A stretch of DNA of 64,000 nucleotides. Source: Nectonema munidae (taxonomy: Eukaryota > Nematomorpha > Nectonematoida > Nectonematidae). Positions 54,170 to 64,000 of this stretch are shown here, piece by piece (within the stretch, counting starts at the first letter, position 1; each line of letters opens with the position of its first letter). The stretch lies in contig JAUIRK010000097.1 in assembly GCA_030549495.1 (NCBI GenBank), positions 1,459,001-1,523,000 on the forward strand. The letters are read 5' to 3'. The notes under the pieces were generated by a model. That model had not been told where the DNA came from, did no database searches, and saw only the letters and a program-made list of their open reading frames with translations. The position numbers and the translations under genes are program-made.

Positions 54170-54290
54170 TAAGGGTGCCGTGGGGTCTTTTCATCGAGAA
54201 AGCACAATTGCGCCACTTGTATCTAACTATGAAGAAAGTGGGCTTGATGCGGGATCAAACCCAAGACCTTGAGTTATCGAAACTCAGTAT
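54170..54290 (-). mobile_element. Possible tRNA-derived SINE fragment
   Basis: Minus strand: GGTCTTGGGTTTGATCCCGC includes a match to the RNA polymerase III B box (GGTTTGATCCC against GGTTCRANYCC). The A box is poorly defined. It lies exactly between the tail of one LINE and the start of coding similarity of the next. Confidence 0.3.
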
Positions 54291-55441
54291 CGACTTTTAT
54301 CTTTTCGCTCACGATATAACTCTTATTCTACCTCTTTCAAAAATTGAAAACACTAGTAAAGATGTTGATAATATATCAGATCAAATATGCTCAAACATAA
54401 TTTCAGTCATGTATTTATGCAATTTTAATTCTCTGATAGTTAATTCTTCAAAGTGTAAGGCTATGTTATTTTCATACAAAAGAAAGGTTCATCATAACTT
54501 GAAATTGAATAAAATAGGAATTGAGTTTGGGAACAAAACAAATTTTTTAGGTTTGGTTATTAATGAAAAGTTTTCATGGCAGGATCATGTGAATCTTTTA
54601 TCAATAAAATTGAATAGTATACATGGAATATTACGAAGATTTAAGAATGAATTTACTGTTGACATAAAGTTATTGTTATATAAGTCCTTAGTTTTACTAC
54701 ATTTGTATTACAGTGTAATAAATTGGGGACATACAAATATTTCCAAACAAGAAAAACTACAAAAAAGTATCTTAATGACTGTCTTTAGATTAAAATACAG
54801 TAGTCATATTACATCCTATTTTATCCGTTATAATTTATTGAAATTGAAAGATATATATTTTATTCAAATGTTAAAGTTTGTTTATAAATTTAGTAATAAA
54901 ACAATCCCCTAAATCTTTGAATATTGGTTTTCATCCAAATGTAAACATACACAATATTTTTTGAGATCCTCAGAAAAATGTGCTATTCCATATTATATAC
55001 ATCGAAAGTCAAAAACTTTTTTGAAATAAGGAGCTATAATTTTTTGGAATGATTTTCTTCATGAATTGGACCTTATTTATACTTCCATGTATAATTTTAA
55101 ATCTAAGATTAAGGAATGTCTCATTCATAAATATGATGCAAAATGCAAAAAAGCATATTGCTATGCTTGTCAAAGTTAGTCTTTTTATTATAAATTTTTT
55201 TTCTTGCTGTTTTCATATGTATTTCTTAAGGTAATACTTTTTTGAATTTTCTTTTTGCAAAAATCATAATTCGTTTAAAATTTATAAACCTTTATAGGAT
55301 TTTCATCTCAGCGGCTTAAGGCCTTTTGAATATCCTTGCGTTTTAAGATTTATTATATTTAGTTTTCCTTGTCGAATAATTTTTTTCTGTAATTTAGTAT
55401 CGTTTATTTTGCCAAATAAATTTCTTCTTCTTCTTCTTCTT
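54283..55441 (+). pseudogene. 5'-truncated LINE with dead reverse transcriptase
   Basis: The frame reads DFYLFAHDITLILPLS, where active relatives have YADD or FADD; the first catalytic aspartate is histidine here. It continues NSSKCKAMLFSYKRK, KTNFLGLVINEKFSWQDHVN and KLLLYKSLVLLHLYYSVINW, the thumb and connection regions. After a stop at 54910 a further piece (YNFKSKIKECLIH with a YCYAC cluster, about 55085-55180) gives a cysteine-ending C-terminus like that of the LINE at 20 kb. The 3' end is AAATAAATT followed by (TTC)n at 55419-55441. Confidence 0.75.
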
Positions 55442-56460
55442 ATATCTTACCAACCTTACTCATGCCCTCTTTGAAATACAAGCGGCTTACAATCTGAGTC
55501 AACTTTTGATCAACGAATTAAGCAATGGTATATATAATTTACCAAATAAATACTCAAAATAATACTTACTTTTTAATCCATATTTAATTTTGACTAGATA
55601 CTTTTCTTTAATATAATAGCTTTTGTTTTCAAATATAGCATTAGAAAATGTTTCTCATAATTTAAGAAAATTGACATATATTTGCATAACCATATATTTT
55701 GTTTAAAAACTAAGTTTTTATAATTTATTTTAACTTTTCCTATTCACCTCTAATATAAGTATGGCGTCTTGTTTAAGATCCTTTTAAATTTTTAACACGT
55801 TTTATACAAAAACACTTAAAAATCTCTCCATCCCTGGTTTATTGTAATAAATATTTTCCTTAATTAAATTAAAGGAAAATATGGTGTTTTGTTGTTAGTG
55901 TATTTATTTAATCTGTCTCTTTTGAATGTATTTGTCTTTTTTTAGCAACCGATATATGAGTAATGTGCTGCCCGCATGTTCATTGTTATCTTTATACTTT
56001 TATGTTTAAAATATTCAAAATAAAGATATTTTTTGTATGTTGAAAAAAGAAAATTAAATTCTCATATAACTTCTTTAATGCCTTAATGTATTTAATTTAC
56101 AAGTAGTTTTAAAAACAATTTTTAATTTTGAGGGACGACAAAATTAGCATCTTCCTCGGCGGGCATTAAAGATATGTACGCCACTTTACTCAATTACCCA
56201 GATCTTTAAAGTCAAATATTTTTTCAATCGAAAAAAAATAAATCAATCAAAAAAATAATAATTTAATAAATAATTCATCAAATTATTGATGAATCAGTAA
56301 ATGAGAATGTTTCATTGTTTGTTTTTATCTCTCAATTATATATAATATGAGTATATTTTTATCAATTTTATGCAATTGAATATGCCTTTATTATTTACCC
56401 TAGAAAGCCACTTTTTCCAATTTTTAGACAGTCTTCATATTTTTTAGCTTTCGCACTCTG
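55442..56460. other. Upstream region of the QSOX gene
   Basis: AT-rich, with no recognised element. It must include the promoter and 5' untranslated region of the gene starting at 56461, but no TATA or initiator site can be chosen reliably in such AT-rich DNA. Confidence 0.35.
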
Positions 56461-56692
56461 ATGATAGGATTTTCCCTTCTTCTTTTCCTATTATTTGAAA
56501 GCCTTATTCACTCAACTCCATCATATTCCCTCTACGAAGTTAGTGATGGTGTGGAAATTCTAGATGATAAAAACTTTAGATCTACGATTAGCAATAAATC
56601 TTACATTAACATCGTTCAATTCTACGCTGCGTGGTGTGGAGCATGTCAAAATTTTGCTCCATACTTCAAAGATTTTTTATCACGAACGAAAA
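56461..56692 (+). CDS. QSOX: Quiescin sulfhydryl oxidase, first coding exon
   Basis: It starts at ATG 56461 with a signal peptide (MIGFSLLLFLLFESLIHS), which sends the protein to the secretory pathway. The mature part SLYEVSDGVEILDDKNF leads into the thioredoxin fold: NIVQFYAAWCGACQNFAPYF. The CxxC redox site is CGAC, where most QSOX proteins have CGHC. The exon ends at AAA|A-GTAATG after the first base of a codon; the open frame beyond (to 56883) is intron. The next exon at 60632 completes the codon and the fold. QSOX makes disulfides in secreted proteins using FAD and oxygen; the flavin (Erv) domain would lie right of the window. A plain protein disulfide isomerase is the alternative, but the starting motif fits QSOX better. 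Confidence 0.72.
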
Positions 56693-56994
56693 GTAATGAT
56701 TATTTTTTACAAATATCAATAGAATATTTAATTTTTCTTTATATATTAAAGTTTGAGATATTTTTCTCCTTTCTGTATTTACATTCAATTGTAAGTATGT
56801 TTTTGAATCACCCTAAGAATCTATATTTCATATTTTGTAAGACCTTGCCATACTTTTACATTTCAATAAAAATGAAAAAGTAATTTTTATTTTTTAAAAA
56901 TAAAATATTTTTCCAATTTTTCCGCACTAATGTATGTTTTTTTAAAAAAGGAAGCATAAAAATAATGAGGAAATTTCATTTTATTTAGGATATA

Positions 56995-57420
56995 CAGTAA
57001 AACTTACAAAAAAACGGACATCAATGGGATTAAAAAAAGTATCCGTATTTGGGGAGTGTCCTTATTTTGGAATGTTGAAATACAAACAAAGTTTTAATGA
57101 AAAATTATGAAAAAATTTATTCAAAAAGTATATCATTAAAATTTTAAATACTATCTTTTTTCAAAATATGAGGTAATTGAAGTTTGTTTAAGTTTTTTCA
57201 ATTTTGCTTGAAAGGCCTTTGTGCTTAAACTATCTTCAACACAGCTGATTTGTTCAAACTCTTTTATATAATCGTTTTTTGTGCAAAAGATTGCAAGTTG
57301 TTTAGCGTAATGAAGAGCTTTTGCCATGCCAATCAGTTCTTGAATCTCAATGTTTGTCTAGCATTTTTTCTTGCCAATTATTTTTAATTGGTTCATGAAC
57401 GTTATCTTGTTCGTCAAAAT
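56995..57420 (-). pseudogene. Tigger/pogo fragment with terminal repeat and C-terminus
   Basis: TA followed by CAGTAAAACTTACAAAAAAA and CGGACATCAATGGGA is a standard pogo-group terminus. On the minus strand a frame ends FQAKLKKLKQTSITSYFEKR at 57151, the same kind of tail as the Tigger at 13.6 kb (KQTTITNFFKRK). IEEYLHFDEQDNVHEP near 57400 fits the acidic region before it. The rest of the transposase is replaced by an unrelated block. Confidence 0.65.
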
Positions 57421-58010
57421 GAAGGTATTCTTCTATAGCCATTACAGACTCTTTTGTTTGGTCCCTTGTTAAAACAATTAGTTGATCAAGTACTGATCTG
57501 TGTTATACCCGCCGGACCCTAATGCAGCTTTGAAGCGTCTAGCGTATGCAGATACTTGAATTTTATCTGTAAATTCACTTGGTTGTAGAGCATGATGCAG
57601 AACGCTGTAAGCAGTAAAGAGACAGCGTTGGAGGAATACATCATATACTTTAGCATCGACCTCCTTAGACCACGATAAGATTTCTGCAGGAATGGTCAGC
57701 TTTACATGTCCTTCAGATATGATAGTAATGTAACTGAGGATGATATTGGTCAACTCAGTGATTGGGTAGTGAGAACCAGCAGTCTAGTACATCGTACATC
57801 TTTACTAATGCACCAACATTTTGAGCAACAATGATTTGATCTAAGGGAGCAGAAGAATGTTGTAGGCTAGCAGGACGGACAACTCTGAGTCTTTTGTCCG
57901 CAGTATAGGTATCTTTTTTTTGACAACTTCGAAATGATTTTCTAAGAAGAGCTCTCTCAAGGAATTGCGATTCGACATAAGATTCAGATGGTTCTAAAAT
58001 AGAGATTAAA
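57420..58010 (-). pseudogene. Unassigned decayed coding block, possible virus-derived fossil
   Basis: A 91-residue open stretch (57753-57478) reads LSYITIISEGHVKLTIPAEI and FLQRCLFTAYSVLHHALQPS, with AYARRFKAALGSGGYNTDQY, and coding texture continues to about 58010. It is unlike any transposase I know. The helical, compact texture reminded me of nucleoproteins of negative-strand RNA viruses, but this is an impression without a search. The block looks broken. It sits inside QSOX intron 1, antisense, between a Tigger fragment and a LINE fragment. Confidence 0.25.
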
Positions 58011-58211
58011 GAGTAATAAAAGACAAGTAGTTATTAATATAAGAAATTATGATGTTTGTTGGCACAGAATGATACCTGAAACACTAGATTGGTTGAAAAG
58101 AGATTAAATATACTTTATAGGGAATGAGAGTATTGTTTGATAAAAAAATTTATCAAAGAGATGACAGTTGGTTTTCTTTTATTGAATAATGTGACCTTGA
58201 TCAACTAATGT

Positions 58212-58815
58212 TGTTGTTGTTAGCCCCTAGATTATACTATCTTTATATGAGTATAATCTATCAGTTCAAAACAAAGCTTTGTTTAAACTGAGAAAGTATT
58301 TCCATAAAAGCAAATACTCTCAGGGAAAAGTGTAGAATTTTGTTACACTTTCGCAGCAGCAGCGATAAACCAGTGTAATTTCAGCCAACCCGCAAAAATC
58401 CACCATAAAGTACTGCTGACTTTTTGCAGGTTTCTACATATGGCTAGAAATAATACATATCTATTTATAATAATAATATGATATATAATACATGTAAATG
58501 AGTTAATTAATGTAAATGACATTATCCTAAATTAAAAAAAAAAAAAAAATTAAAATTAAAATTTTATGTAAATTTATCCTAATGACATTGTAATGACTCA
58601 TTTACATGTCATTATTAATGACATGTAAATGAGTTAATTTAATGGGTTATATTTTTGTGCTGTTTTTGCTCTCAAGTTAGACGCGTGTAAATTAAGGTGT
58701 TCTTTAAAAGGAAGTATGGATGTTTCTGTGTGAAGATGTATGTTAGTGTCCACGATGTTACCTGTTGCTAAACGCAGTGTTTTGTTTTGAATTGTTTGTA
58801 ACTTTTTCAAGTTAC
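58212..58815 (-). pseudogene. LINE 3' fragment with (AAC)n tail
   Basis: The minus-strand frame reads LKKLQTIQNKTLRLATGNIV, then HLHTETSILPFKEHLNLHAS, ending at a stop at 58642. The (L)Q-x-x-QN-x-x-LR-x-x-TG pattern is the standard end of the reverse transcriptase connection domain in Jockey- and RTE-like LINEs. About 400 bases of 3' untranslated sequence follow, finishing with (AAC)4 at 58212-58223. The tandem TTACATGTCATT-like units at about 58590-58640 lie within it. Confidence 0.6.
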
Positions 58816-58849
58816 AAAAAAAATGGCTATATTTTCACTTCAATTTCTT

Positions 58850-60130
58850 TAGGTAATTAGAAGTTAGGAGCTTTGCAATGAGAGGAAGATGTGATCCGAA
58901 ATTCCAAATAGAGGATTCACAGTACGCCATTTCCCTTATCTCTTCAATGAGCAGTTTGAATAACAGTCTTATGAACTCTGCAATATTACGCGAGTGTGAT
59001 AAAATGGATACTTGTGTTTGAGTTGTGTCGGATAATGTGGCATAAGTCTTTCTGCATTTCCGATGATGGATAGTTTTCTATCAATTTCCGAAAATATCCT
59101 TTTCCAGATGAAGGTGGAGATTGCTTTTCCTGTGAGAGTGTTGTAAAAGTTCGCAATTCCTTGGCATTTATTTCAAATTGAGCACAGATAATAATTTAAA
59201 AAATCTTTTAGTTTTTTGAAACTGTTTTACATCTGCATTAATTTCAAAGGAATTTGCAGCGATTAGGCATAAACAATTTAATTTACTTTTTACTGTTAAA
59301 GGAATAGTCATCTTCGAGATTCAGTTGAAGGTGATACACTACTTCCGATTCCTAATACTTAAAAACAGACTCCGATCCGACTGCAAATATAAAGAAAAAC
59401 TGGTGAGATTATTCTCGCTGTTTTCACCTCTCAGATGATCTTCACCTACATAAGCTTCGGGATTACCTTAGGAGGCTTTAGGAAATTAGAAAAACTTCCT
59501 AACTTTAGAGGCGAGCCTCCTAGCATGGATAATTACTTCTAGTCTCCCAGGATTCTTGATCCTTATTTTCTTCCTTCTCTACCACTAGTGATTGCTTAAC
59601 GACGTTGTCTCCGGATAAGAAGGACCTTGACATTTGTAATCGGATATCAGAAGTAACACTTTTCATTTTGCTAGGTTGAAGAATTCTTCAGGAGTGAAGG
59701 GGTCTTCAATTAGTTTTCAATCACTTAAGTAAACTCTAGATTCTAGAGAGTCCTCTTCCAAAACGTAGATAGGTTTCCTTGGAATGTCTAATACCTAATT
59801 TTGTGCTAGGACATCTTCAATGTCGTCTATTGTAGGTCAATAAAATTCACTCTGCGTTTTCAAATTCGTCGTTGGCAGTAAATTCTATTGCTTCGTCAAT
59901 TTGCTCAATCCATGGCCATTTCATTGTTGGAGCTGGTTCTGATGGCTTGGGAGAAAGATTACTTTACTAACGGATTGTTGGTAATGTCTCCCAATGCCTT
60001 TATAAAACGCTTATTTTCTCTGGCCTTCACGTCGTCACTTCAGCGTGGCATTTTGATTGGGCTTTCATGTTTGACGAAAAAAGGGCTTGGGTTTCTTTAT
60101 TGGAGGAAGTAAAGAGGTACCAACATTACG
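58850..60130 (-). pseudogene. Unassigned decayed coding region
   Basis: Minus-strand stretches with protein-like composition occur in several frames: MKWPWIEQIDEAIEFTANDE (about 59940-59870), KMKSVTSDIRLQMSRSFLSG (about 59675-59600), SSGKGYFRKLIENYPSSEMQ (about 59120-59050) and IEEIREMAYCESSIWNFGSH (about 58960-58890). None matches a family I recognise. It is broken in several places and lies in QSOX intron 1. It may be a dead retrocopy, an unknown transposon or a virus-derived fossil. Confidence 0.3.
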
Positions 60131-60631
60131 GGTTGTTGATTTCCAACTTGTTTATGTCGCTAAACATCCCGTTTGCATTGAGGTATTCATATATATAAAG
60201 AATATATATAATTCTTCGCTCAGAAGAAATCTTTACCACAAAATTTTTTTCAAAAGTTTCATACGCTTCCTGTTTGCCTTAAGTTCAAAAAGACTTATAG
60301 AGTCAAAATATTCTTTTTAATCAAGATTAGTCATACTATGTTACTATATTTCTCGTTAGATTATAAATATACTGGAAGTATGTGTTTTAAAAAAGATTAC
60401 AACGGAAAATTAGTAATCACGCAATGAGAAATTTATTTATATATTACCGCCGATTAATTGGATAAGATTATTCGTTCATAACTAAGAAATTTATAGATAA
60501 AATATAGCATTAAAAGAAACAGGATGTTGTGTATCAAACTCTGAAGATCTGAGTTGTAAGTTTCTTAGCCCTTTTTTTCTGAAACAACTTGCAAATGAAT
60601 GCTGCATAATAATTGTAATTTATTTTTTTAG
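60131..60631. other. QSOX intron 1, right part
   Basis: AT-rich with no recognised element. It ends in the acceptor TTTATTTTTTTAG. Confidence 0.45.
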
Positions 60632-60726
60632 GTTGGAGTAATATTACGAAGTTTGGAGTGATAGAAGCAGGCTCATGCCAGAATGTTTGCGTCTCTTTAA
60701 ATATAAAAGCTACACCTACAATTAAA
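60632..60726 (+). CDS. QSOX: Quiescin sulfhydryl oxidase, second exon
   Basis: This 95 bp exon completes the split serine codon and reads WSNITKFGVIEAGSCQNVCV, then SLNIKATPTIK. This is the second half of a thioredoxin fold, ending at the cis-proline (TPT) that packs against the redox site. A cysteine pair (SCQNVC) is where QSOX has its D-C-x3-N-x3-C pattern. It ends on a codon boundary at AAA|GTATTTG. It is too short to appear as an open frame of its own and was found by phase and motif. Confidence 0.72.
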
Positions 60727-60879
60727 GTATTTGATTTTCTCTTTTAAGTCATATAATTCCCTTTTTAATTCTTTGATGAAACTATGAATTTGTCACGGAT
60801 TGAAGATGTAAAGATGTATCAGTATTTGGCCATTTCGGTTTTATAATCTTGTTGATAGTTTCTCAATCTTTTTGTCTAA

Positions 60880-61345
60880 ATCGTTAACCAAGATTCTAAA
60901 AATGTTTAAAATGGCCTAATATGAAGTAAAAAAATTGAGAAAATCTTTCATTTCAAGCTTTAATTTGAATAAACTAAACCTAAAAATGTTCTACAGATTC
61001 CATATTACAAAAAAAGGTTTATCACTCATTCTTCTATTTTGAGTTCAAACAAATACTTTATTCTGAGCAATAAGTCATCTTCAGCTGAGATTTATGATTA
61101 GAAAAAATTTGAGTTTGTTTGAAATTCTGACTTTATTGAATTCTTATGTAAAAAGTAAGTTTTTGAAAAAATATTTAAATATTTTTTTAATCAATTTCGA
61201 ACTGTTTTCTAAAAAATTGTCAACATGAATTCCATTTTCGCTCAGAAGTAGGTGATTCGTCCAGAGGTGAGAAACCCTTGTGTATACGAATTTATGATGG
61301 AAAATAAATTTAGGAAACAATATAGATACTTTTTTCATCTCTTTG
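60880..61345 (-). repeat. Unclassified interspersed repeat, copy 3
   Basis: The reverse complement carries GACGAATCACCTACTTCTGA, AAATATTTAAATATTTTTTC, GAGTGATAAACCTTTTTTTG and TAATATGGAATCTG in that order, the same order as at 49300-49710. It lies in QSOX intron 2. The family has no visible coding sequence. Confidence 0.6.
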
Positions 61346-61547
61346 GCTCAAATTTTGCGATAAGAACACATTTTTAGTTGTGTCTTTGTTGATCATCTTA
61401 ATTGCTTTATCCAATTAAAAGATTACCTTGTAATAAACTTTTTTTAGTATTTTTTTTATTTCCAACAGTTTTATCAGATAGTAAGAATTTGCGCTAAATT
61501 TGCTACTTTTTCGAATTCTGTGCTGCAAAATTTTTAGCCTTGCCATT

Positions 61548-62124
61548 ACTTGAGTTGGGGTCGATTCTGATTATAATCAGGATAACAGGAATTCCTATAA
61601 TCGTAATCATAATCATTTTAAAAAACATCAAAATCAGAATCAAAATGAGACCTAATGAAGCACAAAAATTTGATTCTATTATTAATTGTAGCGCTGGAAG
61701 CTTCACTCGTGTAAATCACGATAACAAGGAGAGTTTGCGTGAGAAACTCAGAACTTAGCTCCAATCAAGACGGCACAACTAGATGACAATCCGCATACAT
61801 AGTAGGATTTTTCATTCGTACAGCCAGAAGTCAAGTACACCTGCACTTTAGTGTTTCACAGCTATGTCACTAATATGCACATTTCAGCTAATCATGCATC
61901 AACACAGATGATGATTCACTAAGCTATGGAAGATAAAGCAATCCATCTTTACACAACTAGCTAAACTCTCCTGTAAATATCTGAAAATATTCCTTTTTTA
62001 CTAATAGAATCAAAATCAGAATGAGAATTTTAGAAATGAAAAAGCAGAATCAGAATCAATGTTGTAATCAAAAAATTTCAGAGAATCAGAAGCATAATTA
62101 TATCTAGAATCGCAAACAACCCTG
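61548..62124. mobile_element. Possible non-autonomous element with GATTCTGAT-rich ends
   Basis: The right end read inward on the minus strand is CAGGGTTGTTTGCGATTCTA and then many GATTCTGATT-like units. The left end has GGGGTCGATTCTGATTATAA and similar units. The arrangement suggests an inverted-repeat element about 575 bp long, perhaps hAT-like, but the flanking octamers match poorly. Confidence 0.35.
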
Positions 62125-62821
62125 CTCATTATTACCCCATAGTTGATAAGATTTTGACATTTTTTTAATCGTGAAGTATTTGATTTAATAAATTTTTTAG
62201 TTACATTACCCCCATTTAAAACGTTAATATTTTTATGAATAGATCGTTTATTTACTTTTCCCCAGTTAGACATGTCTTATAAAATAGGAGTATTAACCTG
62301 TTTTAAAAGAAGTGCAACTAGAAAAGAAAAGTTCACTTTATTGACTTTCAACTCCCCTACCTATTACTAATAATATCTAGTTTGATAAAAAAAATTGTAG
62401 AGCTCTTGCCAAATGTCTGACGGAGTCGATGCTCTTATCCTTAAATCAAAAGTGCTCTCATTTCCCGATTCCATTTTAAAAGAAAAGTATATAAAGAACG
62501 TTGATGATCCAAAATATTAGCTAAACTCCAAGTTGCCAGAAATTTCTCAGCAAAAGTTGCAAAAACTATTATAAAATTACATGCCCGGGCCATGTCTTAT
62601 TTGGAAAAAATCTAAATGCCCGATCTAATTAGAAAAATATTTGCATTTTAAAGGGGATTTGAAACTAAAAAATATCAAAATCTTATCAAATTTAGCATAA
62701 GCACGGAGTTTTAAAATCATAGTAGCACTGCATTACAAAATATAGGAAATTTTGCAAAATGGCGCAATCTGAATTTCGTTAGAAATTGATTAATTTCTTG
62801 CTTTTAAATTTATTTCATCAG
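62125..62821. other. QSOX intron 2, right part
   Basis: No recognised element. It ends in the acceptor TTTATTTCATCAG. Confidence 0.45.
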
Positions 62822-62991
62822 ATTTTTCCACCTTTTCATCTTGATCCAGTTTCCCTTGACTCTTCAATTATCTCAATGGAAGAAAATGGAAGGAATAGCG
62901 AAGATATATTGAAAAAATTTCTTCAAAACATCCTTCCTTTAGCACAAAATAAATCAGTTTTGGGCAAATCTCTCGCATCTCACTTATTGCC
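62822..62991 (+). CDS. QSOX: Quiescin sulfhydryl oxidase, third exon
   Basis: It joins in frame after TPTIK to give IFPPFHLDPVSLDSSIISME, then NSEDILKKFLQNILPLAQNK. PT-(I/L)-K-(F/Y/I)-FPP followed by a variable loop and an amphipathic helix is how the first thioredoxin domain of QSOX ends. The exon closes at GCC|GTAACT after two bases of a codon, so the in-frame TAA at 62994 is intronic. Further exons (the second thioredoxin-like region, a helical region and the Erv flavin domain) should lie to the right and were not seen up to 64000. Confidence 0.6.
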
Positions 62992-64000
62992 GTAACTTTT
63001 TTCTATATTTTTACTAAGTTAATATTACGAGCAGTAACTAGCCCTTCTGAAAGTTTTCATTGGGAAAGGAGAAGTCTCTTTTTCTTTAAAATGCTTTTTT
63101 CCTGACTAAATATATATTTAAGTTGATTTCGCATATTGTAGTCTCATCAGTTCGCTCTGTGTCAAAAGTACACTGTGACTTTTATTAGTTGCTTCGGTGG
63201 TGTTAGAAATACCCTTTACTCGCTGTTAGGCTTAGGGGAGGACATCCAAATAGGCGTTAACAGTTATTTCAAATCATTATTCTTACCATATCAATTGAAT
63301 ACTAAGATCAGTTGCTCTCTTAATCACTTTTTAGTGAAAGCACATATTTTAACATGTTGTTAGTATTATTGATAATACTTAATATCATTGTGCGTACAAG
63401 ATATTTCACTCTAATATTTTGAAGTTTGTGCTTTCACTAAAATTTGATTAAGGACTAAAATGATATATTCAATTGATATAGTAAAAATAATCATCAAAAC
63501 AAACCATTTTTTCTTGTTTCCAATTTATGATTCACTCTAGGGCTGATTTCGACTATTCAAATTTATTCCTCAATTTGCATAATACTTGACAGGTGTTCAA
63601 CCAATTGGCAGGTGATTTAATGGCCTTAAGTGAAAATTTTTGGAAATCGGTTGTCCAGGTTAGGATTAGTGTAAGTATTAGAGTTAGTGTTTGCGTTACA
63701 CGTCTAACACAAAAAACATCTAGACATACATCGATACATACGAATACACAGATATCGACATTAGACACCCATTCACTGAAATGCTTAAATCTCAAAAACA
63801 GCGGTATAGGCTTTGAATTCTATAGTGATTTTAAAATTTCTGAATAAATCGGAACTGCCATAACAAAGAGTTTCTAATATTAACGTGAAAAATGTCGTTT
63901 TTCTTTTACCTCAACAAAAACTGGTATCAATCAGGTACACCATAGAGATGTATCGGATGTAAAATTTTTTGTATCCGCTTATTTATGCAGATGCCGTTAT
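62992..64000. other. Presumed QSOX intron 3, nothing recognised
   Basis: The frames at 63175-63363 and on both strands at 63553-63847 show no QSOX-like or other motif. Around 63658-63690 there is a short TTAGG/TTAGTG-like stretch, too degenerate to be a telomeric repeat. Confidence 0.4.

Noticed and set aside
54175-54280. N-terminal part of the long frame starting at 54175
   Set aside because: It reads through a SINE-like segment; similarity to reverse transcriptase begins only at about 54283.
63655-63700. TTAGG-like repeats suggesting an interstitial telomere
   Set aside because: Only about two units match and the rest is degenerate TTAGTG/GTAAG, so it is not a telomeric array.

Overview
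The window reads as AT-rich nuclear DNA of an animal, most likely an arthropod. The base composition, the transposon mix and the style of the genes would fit a copepod such as a caligid sea louse, but that placement is inference from memory, not a search result. There is no operon structure, CRISPR array, tRNA or rRNA gene that I can support. Most open reading frames are chance frames or pieces of mobile elements. The host genes are split into small exons and had to be found from splice sites and reading-frame phase.

Three host genes lie on the + strand. (1) At 798-1047 is the last exon of a lathosterol oxidase (sterol C5-desaturase), followed by a polyA signal. (2) Between about 18.7 and 47.4 kb is a large gene resembling the muscle adaptor Dok-7: a probable PH exon (18680-18808), two exons that together make an IRS-type PTB domain (28146-28355 and 39696-39839), and two exons for a long serine- and tyrosine-containing tail (45477-45814 and 45877-47394), then a polyA signal. 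From the PTB exon onward every junction is in phase. (3) At 56461-62991 are the first three exons of a quiescin sulfhydryl oxidase (signal peptide plus thioredoxin domain with a WCGAC active site), running off the right edge of the window.

The rest is an archive of mobile elements, often nested, many with target-site duplications (TSDs) that can be read directly. A MULE with arms over 1 kb (6859-11027) carries a small LINE insertion. A piggyBac-type MITE (11505-11635) and a hAT (11724-12432) follow, the hAT sitting on the tip of a pogo remnant. A Tigger (13404-15425) splits a LINE reverse transcriptase between two codons. A second MULE (19374-25360), with an intron-bearing transposase, is interrupted by a young LINE with an intact 997-residue ORF. 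A hAT transposon (36370-38507) and several hAT MITEs complete the set.

The 11.3 kb intron inside the Dok-7 PTB domain is unusual. It holds a GC-richer, multicopy DDE-like gene on the opposite strand and two unrelated tandem arrays that both have a monomer near 150 bp and a higher-order repeat. Right of 47.5 kb are old LINE fragments, an unclassified repeat family with three copies in the window, and a decayed coding block (57.4-60.1 kb, minus strand) that I cannot assign.

I did not find a clearly new molecular system. The most useful results are the split Dok-7-like gene, the split QSOX gene, the paired 150 bp satellites and the nested transposon histories.
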